NCBI RefSeq assembly: GCF_017357825.1
Contig: NZ_CP046072.1
Coordinates: 1,364,001 to 1,428,000, forward strand
Length of the DNA stretch: 64,000 nucleotides
Direction of reading: 5' to 3'
Source: Sulfurimonas aquatica
GTDB lineage: Bacteria; Campylobacterota; Campylobacteria; Campylobacterales; Sulfurimonadaceae
Part shown: piece after piece, positions 45,596 through 54,936 of the stretch
Layout: each line of letters begins with the position of its first letter
How positions within the stretch are numbered: position 1 is the first letter of the stretch
Notes under the pieces: generated by a model
The model's input: only the letters and a program-made list of their open reading frames with translations
What the model was told of the DNA's origin: nothing
Database searches by the model: none
Translations under genes and position numbers: made by a program

Positions 45596-46072
45596 CTATC
45601 TCTCCAGTGCTACAGCACCACTTCTTACTATCTCTTTTGGGTTATAACGTCTAATAGTCTCTAGGAAATGGTCAACGCGCTTAGGCTCGTCTGCAACCAT
45701 AGTGATTATCATGTCGTTCCCCACATTGACTATCTTGCCATTGTAAGCATCGCAAAGAGCAGAGATATCACTTAAATTTTCAGTAATAGGAAATTTAACT
45801 AACGCCATCTCTTTTTCAACTAAATCTGCATGCTCATACACCTTAAGAACAGGTATAAGCTTGTGAAGTTGCTTTGTTATTTGTTCTATCACACGCACTG
45901 AACCAGATGTTACGATAGTTAAACGAGAGTACTTACTATCTGGGATCGGAGCAACCGTTAAAGATGTGATATTATAACCACGTCCAGAGAAAAGGTTTGT
46001 GATACGAGATAAAACACTCGCCTCATTAACAACGATAACTGAAACTACTCTTCTTTCACTACTTTCAGTCAT
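45596..46072 (-). CDS. ilvH: Acetolactate synthase, small regulatory subunit
   Basis: A 158-residue IlvH: N-terminal ACT domain RRVVSVIVVNEASVLSRITNLFSGRGYNITSLTV and a second half with VDHFLETIRRYNPKEIVRSG. It binds the catalytic subunit and gives valine feedback control. The ATG overlaps the ilvB stop by one base (TAATG), which couples the subunits. Confidence 0.95.
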   Translation of the reverse strand: MTESSERRVVSVIVVNEASVLSRITNLFSGRGYNITSLTVAPIPDSKYSRLTIVTSGSVRVIEQITKQLHKLIPVLKVYEHADLVEKEMALVKFPITENLSDISALCDAYNGKIVNVGNDMIITMVADEPKRVDHFLETIRRYNPKEIVRSGAVALER

Positions 46073-47769
46073 TATTTTGTCTCCTTTTTCTCTAATAACA
46101 TCATATTAAATAGACTACCACCAGATGGTACCATCGGCATAACATTTTCAAATCTCTCAACGATAACTTCTATGAAAGCAACAATATTCTTCTCAACTGC
46201 ATCTTTAAGAGCAGCATCAAACTCTTCTTTAGTCTTAACTCTATAACCTATCCCGCCAAAAGCTTCAGAAAGCTTTACAAAATCTGGTTGAACACTCAAG
46301 TCTGTCTCTGAGTGGCGTTTATCATAAAACAGTGTTTGCCACTGACGAACCATACCAAGAAAGTTATTATTTAAAATAATATTAATAACAGGTATTTTTT
46401 TCTCAACTGCCGTCATCAACTCTTGAACATTCATAAGGATTGAACCATCACCAGTAAAGTTGATACTAACCTTGTCTGGGCAAGCTGCTTTCACACCAAT
46501 AGCTGCTGGAAAACCAAAACCCATAGTACCAAGTCCACCAGAAGTTATCCATTGATTAGGGCGTGAAAATGGATAAAACTGAGCAGCCCACATCTGATGT
46601 TGACCTACATCTGTAGAGATATTTGCATCATCGCCAAGTAGTTGCCCTACTCTCTCAATTACCCACTGAGGTTTAATTCTCTCAGTGTCTTCATGATATG
46701 TTAAAGGATGCAATTCAGCAAAATTATTTATGGTCTCTCTCCAAGACTCATACTTTTGGCTATCAATTTTATCCACCTGCGCCAACATATCGTTTACAAC
46801 ATTTTTCAAGTCGCCAACAATAGGATAATCAGCATTTACTAGTTTAGAAATAGATGCGGGGTCAATATCAACATGAATTACGCCTGCATTTTTAGCAAAC
46901 TCAGAAAGCTTACCAGTAACACGGTCGTCAAATCTAGCTCCAAGACCTATAACTAAATCCGTCTCACTCATAGCCATATTTGCAGAGTATGAACCATGCA
47001 TACCAAGCATGCCAACAAGAAGCTCATCATCATGGCTTAAAACACCACGAGCCATCAAAGTTTCAACTGCTGGTATACCAGTTTTTTTGACAAATTCTCT
47101 AACTTCATAAGACGCGTTAGAGTTAATAACACCACCACCAAGATAAAAAATAGGACGCTTGGCATTAGCAATAGCTTCCATAGCTTTTTTAATCTGACGA
47201 GGACTTCCTTTTGTATGTGGCTTATAAGTCTCTAATTGAAGAGGAGTACTATAGTCAAATTCAGCAATCTGTGCTGTAACATCTTTAGGTATATCAACAT
47301 GAACTGGACCAGGACGTCCAGAACGTGCAATATAAAATGCTTCTTTAAGAATACGAGGTAAATCAGCAGCATCAGTTACAAGGTAGTTGTGCTTTGTACA
47401 AGGACGAGAAATACCAATAGCATCTATCTCTTGAAAACCATCAGTACCTATGAGACTCATTGGAACTTGACCAGAGACAACTACTAAGGGAACAGAATCC
47501 ATATAGGCATCAGCTAAACCAGTTACAGCATTTGTAAATCCTGGTCCTGATGTAATCATCGCGACACCAACTTTTCCACTAGCTTTAGCATAACCTTCAG
47601 CAGCATGTATTGAAGCCTGCTCATGACGGTTTAAAATGTGTTTAAATCCATCTTGTTTGTATATCTCATCGTATACATTCATTATCGCTCCACCAGGGTA
47701 GCCAAAAACTGTATCAACACCCTCTGCAATAAATGCTTCTATGACCATCTGTGCACCACTAATTTGCAT
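46072..47769 (-). CDS. ilvB: Acetolactate synthase, large catalytic subunit
   Basis: A 565-residue thiamine diphosphate enzyme. The N-terminal GYPGGAIMNVYDEIY and HEQASIHAAEGYAKASGKVG contain the catalytic glutamate. The central FAD-type domain follows, and the TPP motif is in GDGSILMNVQELMTA...NNNFLGMVRQW. It condenses pyruvates, or pyruvate with 2-oxobutyrate, in branched-chain amino acid synthesis. GAGGAGACTTATC precedes the ATG and a TATAAT element lies at 47811-47816. Encoded next to ilvA, in the same direction but separated by the WD40 gene. Confidence 0.96.
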   Translation of the reverse strand: MQISGAQMVIEAFIAEGVDTVFGYPGGAIMNVYDEIYKQDGFKHILNRHEQASIHAAEGYAKASGKVGVAMITSGPGFTNAVTGLADAYMDSVPLVVVSGQVPMSLIGTDGFQEIDAIGISRPCTKHNYLVTDAADLPRILKEAFYIARSGRPGPVHVDIPKDVTAQIAEFDYSTPLQLETYKPHTKGSPRQIKKAMEAIANAKRPIFYLGGGVINSNASYEVREFVKKTGIPAVETLMARGVLSHDDELLVGMLGMHGSYSANMAMSETDLVIGLGARFDDRVTGKLSEFAKNAGVIHVDIDPASISKLVNADYPIVGDLKNVVNDMLAQVDKIDSQKYESWRETINNFAELHPLTYHEDTERIKPQWVIERVGQLLGDDANISTDVGQHQMWAAQFYPFSRPNQWITSGGLGTMGFGFPAAIGVKAACPDKVSINFTGDGSILMNVQELMTAVEKKIPVINIILNNNFLGMVRQWQTLFYDKRHSETDLSVQPDFVKLSEAFGGIGYRVKTKEEFDAALKDAVEKNIVAFIEVIVERFENVMPMVPSGGSLFNMMLLEKKETK

Positions 47770-47810
47770 GATAAGTCTCCTCTAATAATAGTTAAATTTA
47801 AAATTCGTTT

Positions 47811-47816
47811 ATTATA
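47811..47816 (-). promoter_or_regulatory. -10 element of the ilvB-ilvH-lpxD operon
   Basis: Minus-strand TATAAT in TACTTATAATAAACG, 42 bases before the ATG. It lies in the 101-base gap after the WD40 gene. No amino-acid-rich leader peptide is evident, so classical attenuation is not supported. Confidence 0.45.
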
Positions 47817-47870
47817 AGTAAAAGTAGCTATATTAGAGGTTAAAGGGGAAGATAATTTCTATCTTAAATA

Positions 47871-50000
47871 CTAATCTAAGATTGAGGGTGCAATCATAGA
47901 TGGTCTCCACATAGAAAGAGAACCTTGCGTTAAAAGTTCAATACTAAGTTTTGATTCTGGATACTTTTCCTTAAAAACATCAAAAAATCCCTCTATATGT
48001 TCTTGAAATCCAAAGTTCAGCATGTAGTTTTTAATACCATTTTCAATCTCTTGTCTGGAGACTCCACTCTCCATTGCATTCTCTAGTTGTACAATATAAC
48101 ACCATGCAAATACAGTTGCTAATGCCATGTGTTTAGATGTCATATTCATATATTTTTTTAAACTCTCTTCGACACCTTTTTCATCACCCTGAACAGCATA
48201 AAAGTGTGCATTTTGCAAATCTTCATTCCACTGTTTTTGAAGTTTTTCTCCCTCAGGAGTATCCAGCAACTCTTCTGCTATAGCAAGCATATTGTAAGCT
48301 GTGACCATATCTTCAGCTTCTATAGCTTTTATAAATTTATTTTTAGACTCTATGATAAGCATGAGCTCTTTTACATCATCTTTAAAATCATTAAAATCAG
48401 AGAGTATTCTGAGTGTTTTTAATGCCCTGTTTATTTCACCTGCTGATATATACTGTTCGGATTTAATGTATAGAGAGTCTCCATACTGATTTAAGATATC
48501 ATACTCTGGAAACTCTTTTAAGAAAGAGTGTTGCTTTAGAAGTTCAAAACAAAGTTTGAAATCTTTTTGCCCTATAGCTGTTCTAAATCTATTATAAACA
48601 TCTGCTTGAGATAGTAATTCTTGAATAATTTTTGTTTTTGAACTTAAACCTCTATATGGAGCAAGTTTTTCACGAGCCATATCCATACCACCTCTTGGTT
48701 GAAGGGAAAGTTTTTGTGCTTCTATCAATGCTTTTTGCCATCTTTTTTCTAATGCTTTATAGATGCTTGATTCTTTATAGTCAGGAAAAGAGTTTGCCAG
48801 ACTATATGCAAGAGCGAGTTTACCTTGTTTTGCAAAATTTGAGAACTTTTCAAACTCAGCATACTCTTTGATCGTTTTTTGAATTATGCTATTTTTTGAG
48901 GGTATGTTTTTAAAGTGATCAAAAAGAAGTAATGCAGTTTTTTTATCACCCTTTTGAAGAGATATTTTAGCTTTTTCAAGAGTCTTGCCCCATAAATCAT
49001 TTACTAAATTATAGACCTTAGTGTATGCTAAGATAGGGTTTACTTCAGCAGCTTTTTGAATTGAGTCAAAATCCTTTGTAGCAAGTAGCTCTTTTAAGTT
49101 CTTTTCACCTTCATAGATATCATAGGTCATAATTACACCATCACCTGTACCAATCAAGAGATGATTTAGCTCTGAATCAAATTCTAGTGCCGTTATTGGT
49201 GAAGATATTTTGATATAACGCTCTGAAAGCTGTTCATAAGTATCTAAGTCATAAAGCAGTACATAACCCAATGTGGTACCTAAAAACAGAAATTTACCAT
49301 CAGCACTAACGGTTACTTGAAGTACTTCATCGTGAATCCCTTGAAGCCTCTCAATAATTTTGCCACTGTATATATTCCAAATAATGACAGATGAGTTCTT
49401 GTCGACACTTAAGAGTCTGTTTTTAGTTAAAAATTTTAACTTCATTACAGCTGCTGCATGGGCCTTCAGTTTCTCTTTTGGAGCCATCGTCACAAGGTTA
49501 AAAAGTGAAATCTTCTTGTCATAACTGGCAGTTGCTACCCAATTAGCATTTGCACTAAACGCTATGTCGTTTACTGTGTCAACATGCACGGGAAGAGTAA
49601 AGACAAGTTTTCCACTTTTCATATCTAAAGCAAAAGTTTTTCCATCATCACCACACGAAAACATATAACGATTAAGTGGATCTATACCAACACAAGATGC
49701 TTCTCCATGGTGTCTATCTACTCTTGTAATTATTTTCTTAGTCTGTGTATTATAAAGTCTAGACTCTTTACAATCTGAGGTTAATGTAGAAAAATAAACT
49801 CCATCATTACTAAATTCAACAACAGAGTTTTTATATCTTTCATGTTTTATATTTACCTTAAAACCATCTAGCACTTTGAAATTATCTTTATTTAAAAATC
49901 GTATCGTTGTATCAGAATCTACAACAAGTAGTCTCTTATCTTCAAGAATTTTTAACAATACAATCGGCTTGCCTATACCCTTGTTTTTAAGTACTTCCAT
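47871..50000 (-). CDS. WD40 beta-propeller protein with alpha-helical C-terminal half
   Basis: The first 330 or so residues of 709 are WD40-like repeats, seen as recurring blocks such as VNDIAFSANANWVATASYDKKISLF, VLQVTVSADGKFLFLGTTLGYVLLYD and ITALEFDSELNHLLIGTGDGVIMTYD, enough for one propeller. From about residue 335 the protein is nearly all helix, with paired helices of the tetratricopeptide or solenoid type (TKVYNLVNDLWGKTLEKAKISLQKG, KDFKLCFELLKQH). No signal peptide or membrane segment. The start comes two bases after the ilvA stop, so it is co-translated with ilvA. Function unknown; scaffold is the likeliest role. Confidence 0.8.
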   Translation of the reverse strand: MEVLKNKGIGKPIVLLKILEDKRLLVVDSDTTIRFLNKDNFKVLDGFKVNIKHERYKNSVVEFSNDGVYFSTLTSDCKESRLYNTQTKKIITRVDRHHGEASCVGIDPLNRYMFSCGDDGKTFALDMKSGKLVFTLPVHVDTVNDIAFSANANWVATASYDKKISLFNLVTMAPKEKLKAHAAAVMKLKFLTKNRLLSVDKNSSVIIWNIYSGKIIERLQGIHDEVLQVTVSADGKFLFLGTTLGYVLLYDLDTYEQLSERYIKISSPITALEFDSELNHLLIGTGDGVIMTYDIYEGEKNLKELLATKDFDSIQKAAEVNPILAYTKVYNLVNDLWGKTLEKAKISLQKGDKKTALLLFDHFKNIPSKNSIIQKTIKEYAEFEKFSNFAKQGKLALAYSLANSFPDYKESSIYKALEKRWQKALIEAQKLSLQPRGGMDMAREKLAPYRGLSSKTKIIQELLSQADVYNRFRTAIGQKDFKLCFELLKQHSFLKEFPEYDILNQYGDSLYIKSEQYISAGEINRALKTLRILSDFNDFKDDVKELMLIIESKNKFIKAIEAEDMVTAYNMLAIAEELLDTPEGEKLQKQWNEDLQNAHFYAVQGDEKGVEESLKKYMNMTSKHMALATVFAWCYIVQLENAMESGVSRQEIENGIKNYMLNFGFQEHIEGFFDVFKEKYPESKLSIELLTQGSLSMWRPSMIAPSILD

Positions 50001-50002
50001 CT

Positions 50003-51208
50003 CTAATGCTCCCTTAAATAGCCCTCTTTTTTAAGTTCTCTCTTTATCTCTTCTTGATGAGCTTCACCTTTTGTTTCCATATGAACAGTAACATCAGCAT
50101 CTCCATAATCTAGAGATACGGAAGTTCTATCAAAGGAGATATGTACAATATTTGCATTTAACTCCTGAAGTATTTTTGTAAAATTCATTAATGAACCAGG
50201 TTTGTCGATTAAAGTTACAGTTAGTTTCATTTTACGACCTGACTTAAGCAGACCTTTTTCTATAATTACAGAAAGTAGTGTAACATCCATATTTCCACCA
50301 CTTAAAATGACAGCTATTTTTTTATTTTTTACATCTGCTATTTTTTTATGGAGTAGTGCTGCTACTCCAACTGCACCGGCCCCTTCAACTACAAGCTTTT
50401 GCTTTTCAAGTAGATATAATATACTACTTGCAATCTCTGCATCATCTACACTAATAATCTCATCAACATACTTAAGTGCATATTCGAGTGTAATCTCTGA
50501 TGTGTCACGTACAGCTATCCCATCCGCTATGGTTCTAACGCTTACACTATCAACAGCGCGTTTAAGATCAAAAGACTGCTTAAATGCAGGTGCTCCAGCA
50601 GCGCTCACGCCAATAACTTTAATCTTAGGATTGATTGCTTTAATCGCTGTTGCAACGCCAGCAATAAGTCCACCGCCACCAACTGGAATAACTACGATGT
50701 CAAGGTCTTTACATTTGTTTAGGATTTCAAGACCTATTGTACCTTGTCCCGCAATAACCTCTTTATCTTCAAAAGGGTGAATAAAAGTAAGTGAATGCTT
50801 TTGAGAATATGATGTTGCATAAGCGTAAGCTTCATCATAATTACTACCATGAAGTATAACCTCTGCTCCATAATGCTTAACGCCATCGGTTTTAGTCAGA
50901 GGCGTAGACTCAGGCATAACGATGACAGCCTTTATGCCAAACTTTGAAGCAGAAAGTGCAACTCCTTGAGCATGGTTTCCAGCACTAGCGGCAATAACGC
51001 CACACTCTTTTTGTTCTGTAGACAATGACGCTATTTTATTATAAGCACCACGAATTTTAAAAGCGCCGGTAACTTGCAGGTTCTCTTTTTTTAGATAGAT
51101 TTCACACTCTGCTATTTCGCTTAAATATGGAGCGTAAGCTAATGGTGTATCTACGACAACATGAGCTATTTGCTTTTTAGCTTTTTGAATTTCTTCTATA
51201 CTTATCAA
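50003..51208 (-). CDS. ilvA: Threonine ammonia-lyase (threonine dehydratase)
   Basis: A 401-residue PLP enzyme. PLP lysine in TGAFKIRGAYNK, the glycine loop VGGGGLIAGVATA and SAGNHAQGVA are the family marks. The C-terminal 80 residues (KMKLTVTLIDKPGSLMNFTKIL...) form one ACT-like domain, so it is the single-ACT type. It makes 2-oxobutyrate for isoleucine synthesis, which fits the nearby ilvBH. The start is TTG after AGGTGAAAGCAG. The CoA-binding gene lies 15 bases upstream and the WD40 gene two bases downstream. Confidence 0.95.
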   Translation of the reverse strand: MISIEEIQKAKKQIAHVVVDTPLAYAPYLSEIAECEIYLKKENLQVTGAFKIRGAYNKIASLSTEQKECGVIAASAGNHAQGVALSASKFGIKAVIVMPESTPLTKTDGVKHYGAEVILHGSNYDEAYAYATSYSQKHSLTFIHPFEDKEVIAGQGTIGLEILNKCKDLDIVVIPVGGGGLIAGVATAIKAINPKIKVIGVSAAGAPAFKQSFDLKRAVDSVSVRTIADGIAVRDTSEITLEYALKYVDEIISVDDAEIASSILYLLEKQKLVVEGAGAVGVAALLHKKIADVKNKKIAVILSGGNMDVTLLSVIIEKGLLKSGRKMKLTVTLIDKPGSLMNFTKILQELNANIVHISFDRTSVSLDYGDADVTVHMETKGEAHQEEIKRELKKEGYLREH

Positions 51209-51223
51209 CTGCTTTCACCTAGC

Positions 51224-51649
51224 CTATAAATGCTTATGTTCGACCATCGTACAATGGTTTTGTACAACAGTCATGCCAGCTGCTTTTGCTTTATCTGCCG
51301 CTTCATTGTTCACTATGCCTTCTTGGGCCCAAAACACCTTCACGTCGCCACGCTCAATTGCAGCTTGCGCTACGGCCATAAGAGCGTCAGGTTTTCTAAA
51401 TATGTCAACCATGTCAACGTCACCAGGAATTTCCGCTAAAGAACGATATACCTTTTGTCCTAAGATGAGTTCTTCTTTTGGATAAACTGGAATTATTGTA
51501 TATCCCTGTTCTTGTAAATATTTTGCTACTCTATGGCTTGGTTTTTGAGGATCTGGAGAGAGTCCCAATACTGCTATCGTTTTTACACTACTAAATATTT
51601 TTCTAATCTCTTCTTTATTTGAATTAACAGTTGGAAATTGACACTCCAT
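51224..51649 (-). CDS. CoA-binding domain protein (YccU-like)
   Basis: A 141-residue Rossmann-like CoA-binding domain: IAVLGLSPDPQKPSHRVAKYLQEQGYTIIPVYP, then VDMVDIFRKPDAL and WAQEGIVNNEAADKAKAAGMTVVQNHCTM, matching the small YccU family. The binding residue pattern is conserved but no catalytic domain is fused. Role unknown; it is first in the row CoA-binding, ilvA, WD40. AAAGGTACC precedes the ATG. Confidence 0.9.
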   Translation of the reverse strand: MECQFPTVNSNKEEIRKIFSSVKTIAVLGLSPDPQKPSHRVAKYLQEQGYTIIPVYPKEELILGQKVYRSLAEIPGDVDMVDIFRKPDALMAVAQAAIERGDVKVFWAQEGIVNNEAADKAKAAGMTVVQNHCTMVEHKHL

Positions 51650-51678
51650 AATGGTACCTTTAAAAATTAAATTTATTT

Positions 51679-51684
51679 ATTATA
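51679..51684 (-). promoter_or_regulatory. -10 element of the CoA-binding/ilvA/WD40 unit
   Basis: Minus-strand TATAAT in TTCGATATAATAAAT, 30 bases before the ATG at 51649. The rest of 51650-51771 shows no gene. Confidence 0.55.
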
Positions 51685-51771
51685 TCGAAGTATATGTTTT
51701 TTTTCTACAAGAGGGATAAATATCACTATCATTTGCATGTAAAGTAATAAATATTTACAAAACTCTTACTC

Positions 51772-52515
51772 CTAAAAAACTTTTTCTTGTCCTAATCGAT
51801 AAAGAGCAAAATCATATTTTAGAGGATCGTCTTTATCGAAATTTTTAAGACTCTGCGTTAGTTCTATGGCAGCTTCTAAATCATAACTCTTTCTTTTTAA
51901 AAGTCCTAACTTTTTTGAAACGTGAAAAGTGTGTGTATCTAAGGGCATAATCAAGTCAGCTTTATTTACCCCATTCCATAGTCCCATATCAATATTGTCA
52001 TCCCTAACCATCCAACGCAGATACATCATCCAGCGTTTAAGTGCACCAGCGCCTTTTGTTTTTGTAGTGACTTTTCCTACCAAAAAACCATACCCTTTAG
52101 ATGAGTATGGGTTAAGAGAGTAAAGTTCATTTATGAGTTCATTGATACCATCTATTACGTTTTTTTTACTCTCATACCCTCTTTTGAAGACATTCTCCAA
52201 AGAGTTATGCTCGTTAAGTCTTTTTAGGGCTATAAAAAATGCAATGATATCTTCTGAAGTTTGAAATCTATAGTAGTGTTTAGACAGTCTTTGTTTTATT
52301 TTCTCATCACTCTCTTGAAGTAGAGAAAAATCAAGTGAATCTAAAAATTTAACAATTTGTTTTACATTCCCATAAGCAAAGAGAGCGCAAACAAGAGCTA
52401 TTGACGCATCATTGTATCTATAGGCGACTATTATTGGGTCAAGTCTATCTAAGTTTATTTCATCTTTTGAGTTGCGTTTGTCTACCTCAAGATCAAGTCT
52501 AGCTTTTATGTCCAA
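51772..52515 (-). CDS. TIGR02757 (DUF2400) family protein
   Basis: A 247-residue helical protein matching the TIGR02757 pattern: YRYNDASIALVCALFAYGNVKQI near the start, GAGALKRWMMYLRWMVRDDNIDMGLW and LIMPLDTHTFHVSKKLGLL at the C-terminal side. The fold is related to helix-hairpin-helix DNA glycosylases, but no catalytic activity is known. The start is TTG, one base after the rpoN stop, so it is co-transcribed with rpoN. Confidence 0.85.
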   Translation of the reverse strand: MDIKARLDLEVDKRNSKDEINLDRLDPIIVAYRYNDASIALVCALFAYGNVKQIVKFLDSLDFSLLQESDEKIKQRLSKHYYRFQTSEDIIAFFIALKRLNEHNSLENVFKRGYESKKNVIDGINELINELYSLNPYSSKGYGFLVGKVTTKTKGAGALKRWMMYLRWMVRDDNIDMGLWNGVNKADLIMPLDTHTFHVSKKLGLLKRKSYDLEAAIELTQSLKNFDKDDPLKYDFALYRLGQEKVF

Positions 52516-52516
52516 A

Positions 52517-53791
52517 TTAATGAGTGCCTAAGTGATAGAGTTTTTTACGCTCACTCGAACCCGCTATATTGAGCTGTTTTCTATATTTTGCGATAGTGCG
52601 ACGAACCATCTTGACTTTAAACTTCTCTTGAATTAAATCAAGTAATTTCATGTCGCTCAATGGCTTAGAACGGTTCTCTTGTTTTACCAAGCCAATCAAG
52701 AACTCTTTAATGGCTGCATTTGAGACGTCTTCATCTATTGCAGTTGTAAAAAACTCTTTCATAGCGAGTACTCCTCTATCGCAGGCTATATATTTATTAG
52801 CGATTGCTCTTGATATTGTTGATGGATTATGTCCAAACTCATCGGCTAAAGTTTTAAGAGTAAGAGGCATAATCTGACCACCAGTAAAAAACTCGTATTG
52901 ATATTCAACTATCATCAATCCAACTTTATACAATGTTGCCTTACGCATATCTAAAGCATCTACTAATGATTTTGCTTCTTTAATCTTTTGTGAAATAAAT
53001 TCATGCTCAACAGCATAATTTGTATCTATATTTATGGTTGGATAATATGCATCATTAAGTTTAACTTCTATATTTTCATCATCATTAAAAAAAATCATTA
53101 AATCTGGAATGACTTGAGAAGACTCCTCTTGATACTCTATATTTGGTGGGTTTTTAAAAGAGGAAATCACATGCATAGCCTCACTGAAGTATGTCTCAGA
53201 TGAGTAACTATGAATCTCTTGGAGATTATTAATAAGTATGCAAGCTAAAGAATAAGCTCCATCACTAATTTCCGTGCCTTCTAGTTGAAATAAAAAAGAC
53301 TCAGATAAATCAACTGCACCAATCCCTATGGGTTCAATATGAGCAAAACGCGCTCTTACTTTTTCAAAAACATCAAGTGTAACACTATGCTCTTGACAAA
53401 ATTTTTCACTATCCCCTTCATAGTATCCACTATCATCAAGGTTGGCAACAACATGCTCAGCTATCTCTTGAGATATTGGCGTTGGAAAAAGTGGTGCACC
53501 GAGTTGCTCATCTAAAACATCATAAAGTGATTTACTTTGAATTGTGAGGGCTTCTATCTGCTCAGTTCTTGAGTTACTAACTGCTCGAGATATTACTTTT
53601 CTAGGTATTTTAGATTCAAAATTCTCTTCATAGCCTGATTCGACTTCCACTACTGGATTTGATTCAACAAACGGGGACATCGCCTCGCCTAAATCTGAGA
53701 GACTCGAGTGTAAAATAGGCAGCCAATTTCGTAGTGTGTTAGATAGTTTATGCTTACTCTCAACACTCTGCGTTTGTCTTAATCCTGCCAT
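52517..53791 (-). CDS. rpoN: RNA polymerase sigma-54 factor
   Basis: A 424-residue sigma-54. The N-terminal activator-binding region is Gln-poor compared with E. coli but present (MAGLRQTQSVESKHKLSNTLRNWLPIL), the core-binding domain includes HIEPIGIGAVDLSESFLFQ, and the DNA-binding part ends with the RpoN box VRRTIAKYRKQL. In this phylum it controls flagellar rod-hook genes, consistent with the flgL promoter at 26163-26179. Order S4, trpD, tsaE, lptB, rpoN is, apart from trpD, as I recall it in Campylobacter. Confidence 0.95.
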   Translation of the reverse strand: MAGLRQTQSVESKHKLSNTLRNWLPILHSSLSDLGEAMSPFVESNPVVEVESGYEENFESKIPRKVISRAVSNSRTEQIEALTIQSKSLYDVLDEQLGAPLFPTPISQEIAEHVVANLDDSGYYEGDSEKFCQEHSVTLDVFEKVRARFAHIEPIGIGAVDLSESFLFQLEGTEISDGAYSLACILINNLQEIHSYSSETYFSEAMHVISSFKNPPNIEYQEESSQVIPDLMIFFNDDENIEVKLNDAYYPTINIDTNYAVEHEFISQKIKEAKSLVDALDMRKATLYKVGLMIVEYQYEFFTGGQIMPLTLKTLADEFGHNPSTISRAIANKYIACDRGVLAMKEFFTTAIDEDVSNAAIKEFLIGLVKQENRSKPLSDMKLLDLIQEKFKVKMVRRTIAKYRKQLNIAGSSERKKLYHLGTH

Positions 53792-53807
53792 TTTTTTCTT
53801 TTAACCC

Positions 53808-54530
53808 CTAAAGCTTAAAGTCTTCACCAAGATAGTGAGTACGGACATCTTCATTTTGTCCTATTTCATCACTTGTGCCACTTGCTAGAAGCTCACCTGA
53901 CTTGATAACATAAGCTCTATCACATACCTCAAGTGTTTCACGCACATTATGGTCTGTAATCAAAACACCAATATCATAAGAGACTAGTTGCTTAATAACA
54001 TTTTGAATATCCATCACAGCTATTGGATCAACCCCTGCAAATGGCTCATCCAAAAGTAAAAACTTTGGCTGATTTACAAGTGCACGCGCTATCTCAACGC
54101 GACGACGTTCTCCACCACTGAGACTAATTCCTTTACGGTAGCGAATTGGTTCGATGTTAAACATATCAAGTAGTTCTAAAATTCTCGCTTCTTGCATCTT
54201 TTTATCTTTAATACCAACTTGGGCCGCCACCATAAGATTATCTTCCACACTCAAGTCTTTAAATATAGAAGCTTCTTGTGGAAGATAACCTATGCCTTTA
54301 AGAGCGCGCTGATGCAGAGGCATAGTTGAGATATTTTCTCCATCAAAAAAAACCTCTCCTCCACTCGCTTCAACAAGTCCGCATATCATATAAAACGTAG
54401 TAGTTTTTCCTGCGCCATTTGGTCCAAGAAGACCAACAACTTCTCCGCTAGAGACGTCAAGGCTCATTCCCTTTACTATCTCTAAGCTTTTAATTTTTTT
54501 CTTTAAACTAACTGCTTTAAGCGTGTGCAT
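53808..54530 (-). CDS. lptB: LPS export ABC transporter ATP-binding protein
   Basis: A 240-residue ABC ATPase: Walker [16 protein letters not shown] loop YLPQEASIF, signature [15 protein letters not shown], Walker [13 protein letters not shown]. The YLPQEASIF and [18 protein letters not shown] segments are LptB-like. It powers LPS transport with LptFG. The frame opens at 54557 but ATG 54530 ([11 protein letters not shown]) follows AGGGTGG and is preferred; it overlaps the tsaE end by 14 bases. Confidence 0.92.
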   Translation of the reverse strand: MHTLKAVSLKKKIKSLEIVKGMSLDVSSGEVVGLLGPNGAGKTTTFYMICGLVEASGGEVFFDGENISTMPLHQRALKGIGYLPQEASIFKDLSVEDNLMVAAQVGIKDKKMQEARILELLDMFNIEPIRYRKGISLSGGERRRVEIARALVNQPKFLLLDEPFAGVDPIAVMDIQNVIKQLVSYDIGVLITDHNVRETLEVCDRAYVIKSGELLASGTSDEIGQNEDVRTHYLGEDFKL

Positions 54531-54936
54531 AATCCACCCTATACTCTCTCTCATCATTAGATATTTTTTCTATATCAATAGTAACAGTTGGTATCTCTGC
54601 TAAGGTTAATATTTTAAGCAGTTCATCATCGCCCCACTCTACAAAATGCAAGCCTTCTTTATCTAGCTCTTCCATCATCCCTAGAGATAAAAAATGCTCT
54701 AAACCATGGTTATACATATCATAATGATATATGCGGCTGCCATAAACTTGCTGTAGAGAAAACGTTGGCGAAGTAACCATATCTTCAATTTCCATAGCTT
54801 TAACCACCTCTTTGACAAGCGTGGTTTTTCCAGCCGCTAAATCCCCTCGAAGAATCACAACGCCATCCGTTATCTCATTTTTAAATTTAGCCACTAAAGG
54901 AGATAAATCCTCTAATCCTAGTCTATAAATCATCAT
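54517..54936 (-). CDS. tsaE: tRNA t6A-modification ATPase TsaE
   Basis: A 139-residue protein with Walker [23 protein letters not shown] and [18 protein letters not shown] plus the FVEWGD motif, the TsaE signatures. With TsaB, TsaC and TsaD it makes threonylcarbamoyl adenosine in tRNAs reading ANN codons. The start overlaps the trpD stop by four bases (ATGA). Confidence 0.95.
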   Translation of the reverse strand: MMIYRLGLEDLSPLVAKFKNEITDGVVILRGDLAAGKTTLVKEVVKAMEIEDMVTSPTFSLQQVYGSRIYHYDMYNHGLEHFLSLGMMEELDKEGLHFVEWGDDELLKILTLAEIPTVTIDIEKISNDEREYRVDYAHA

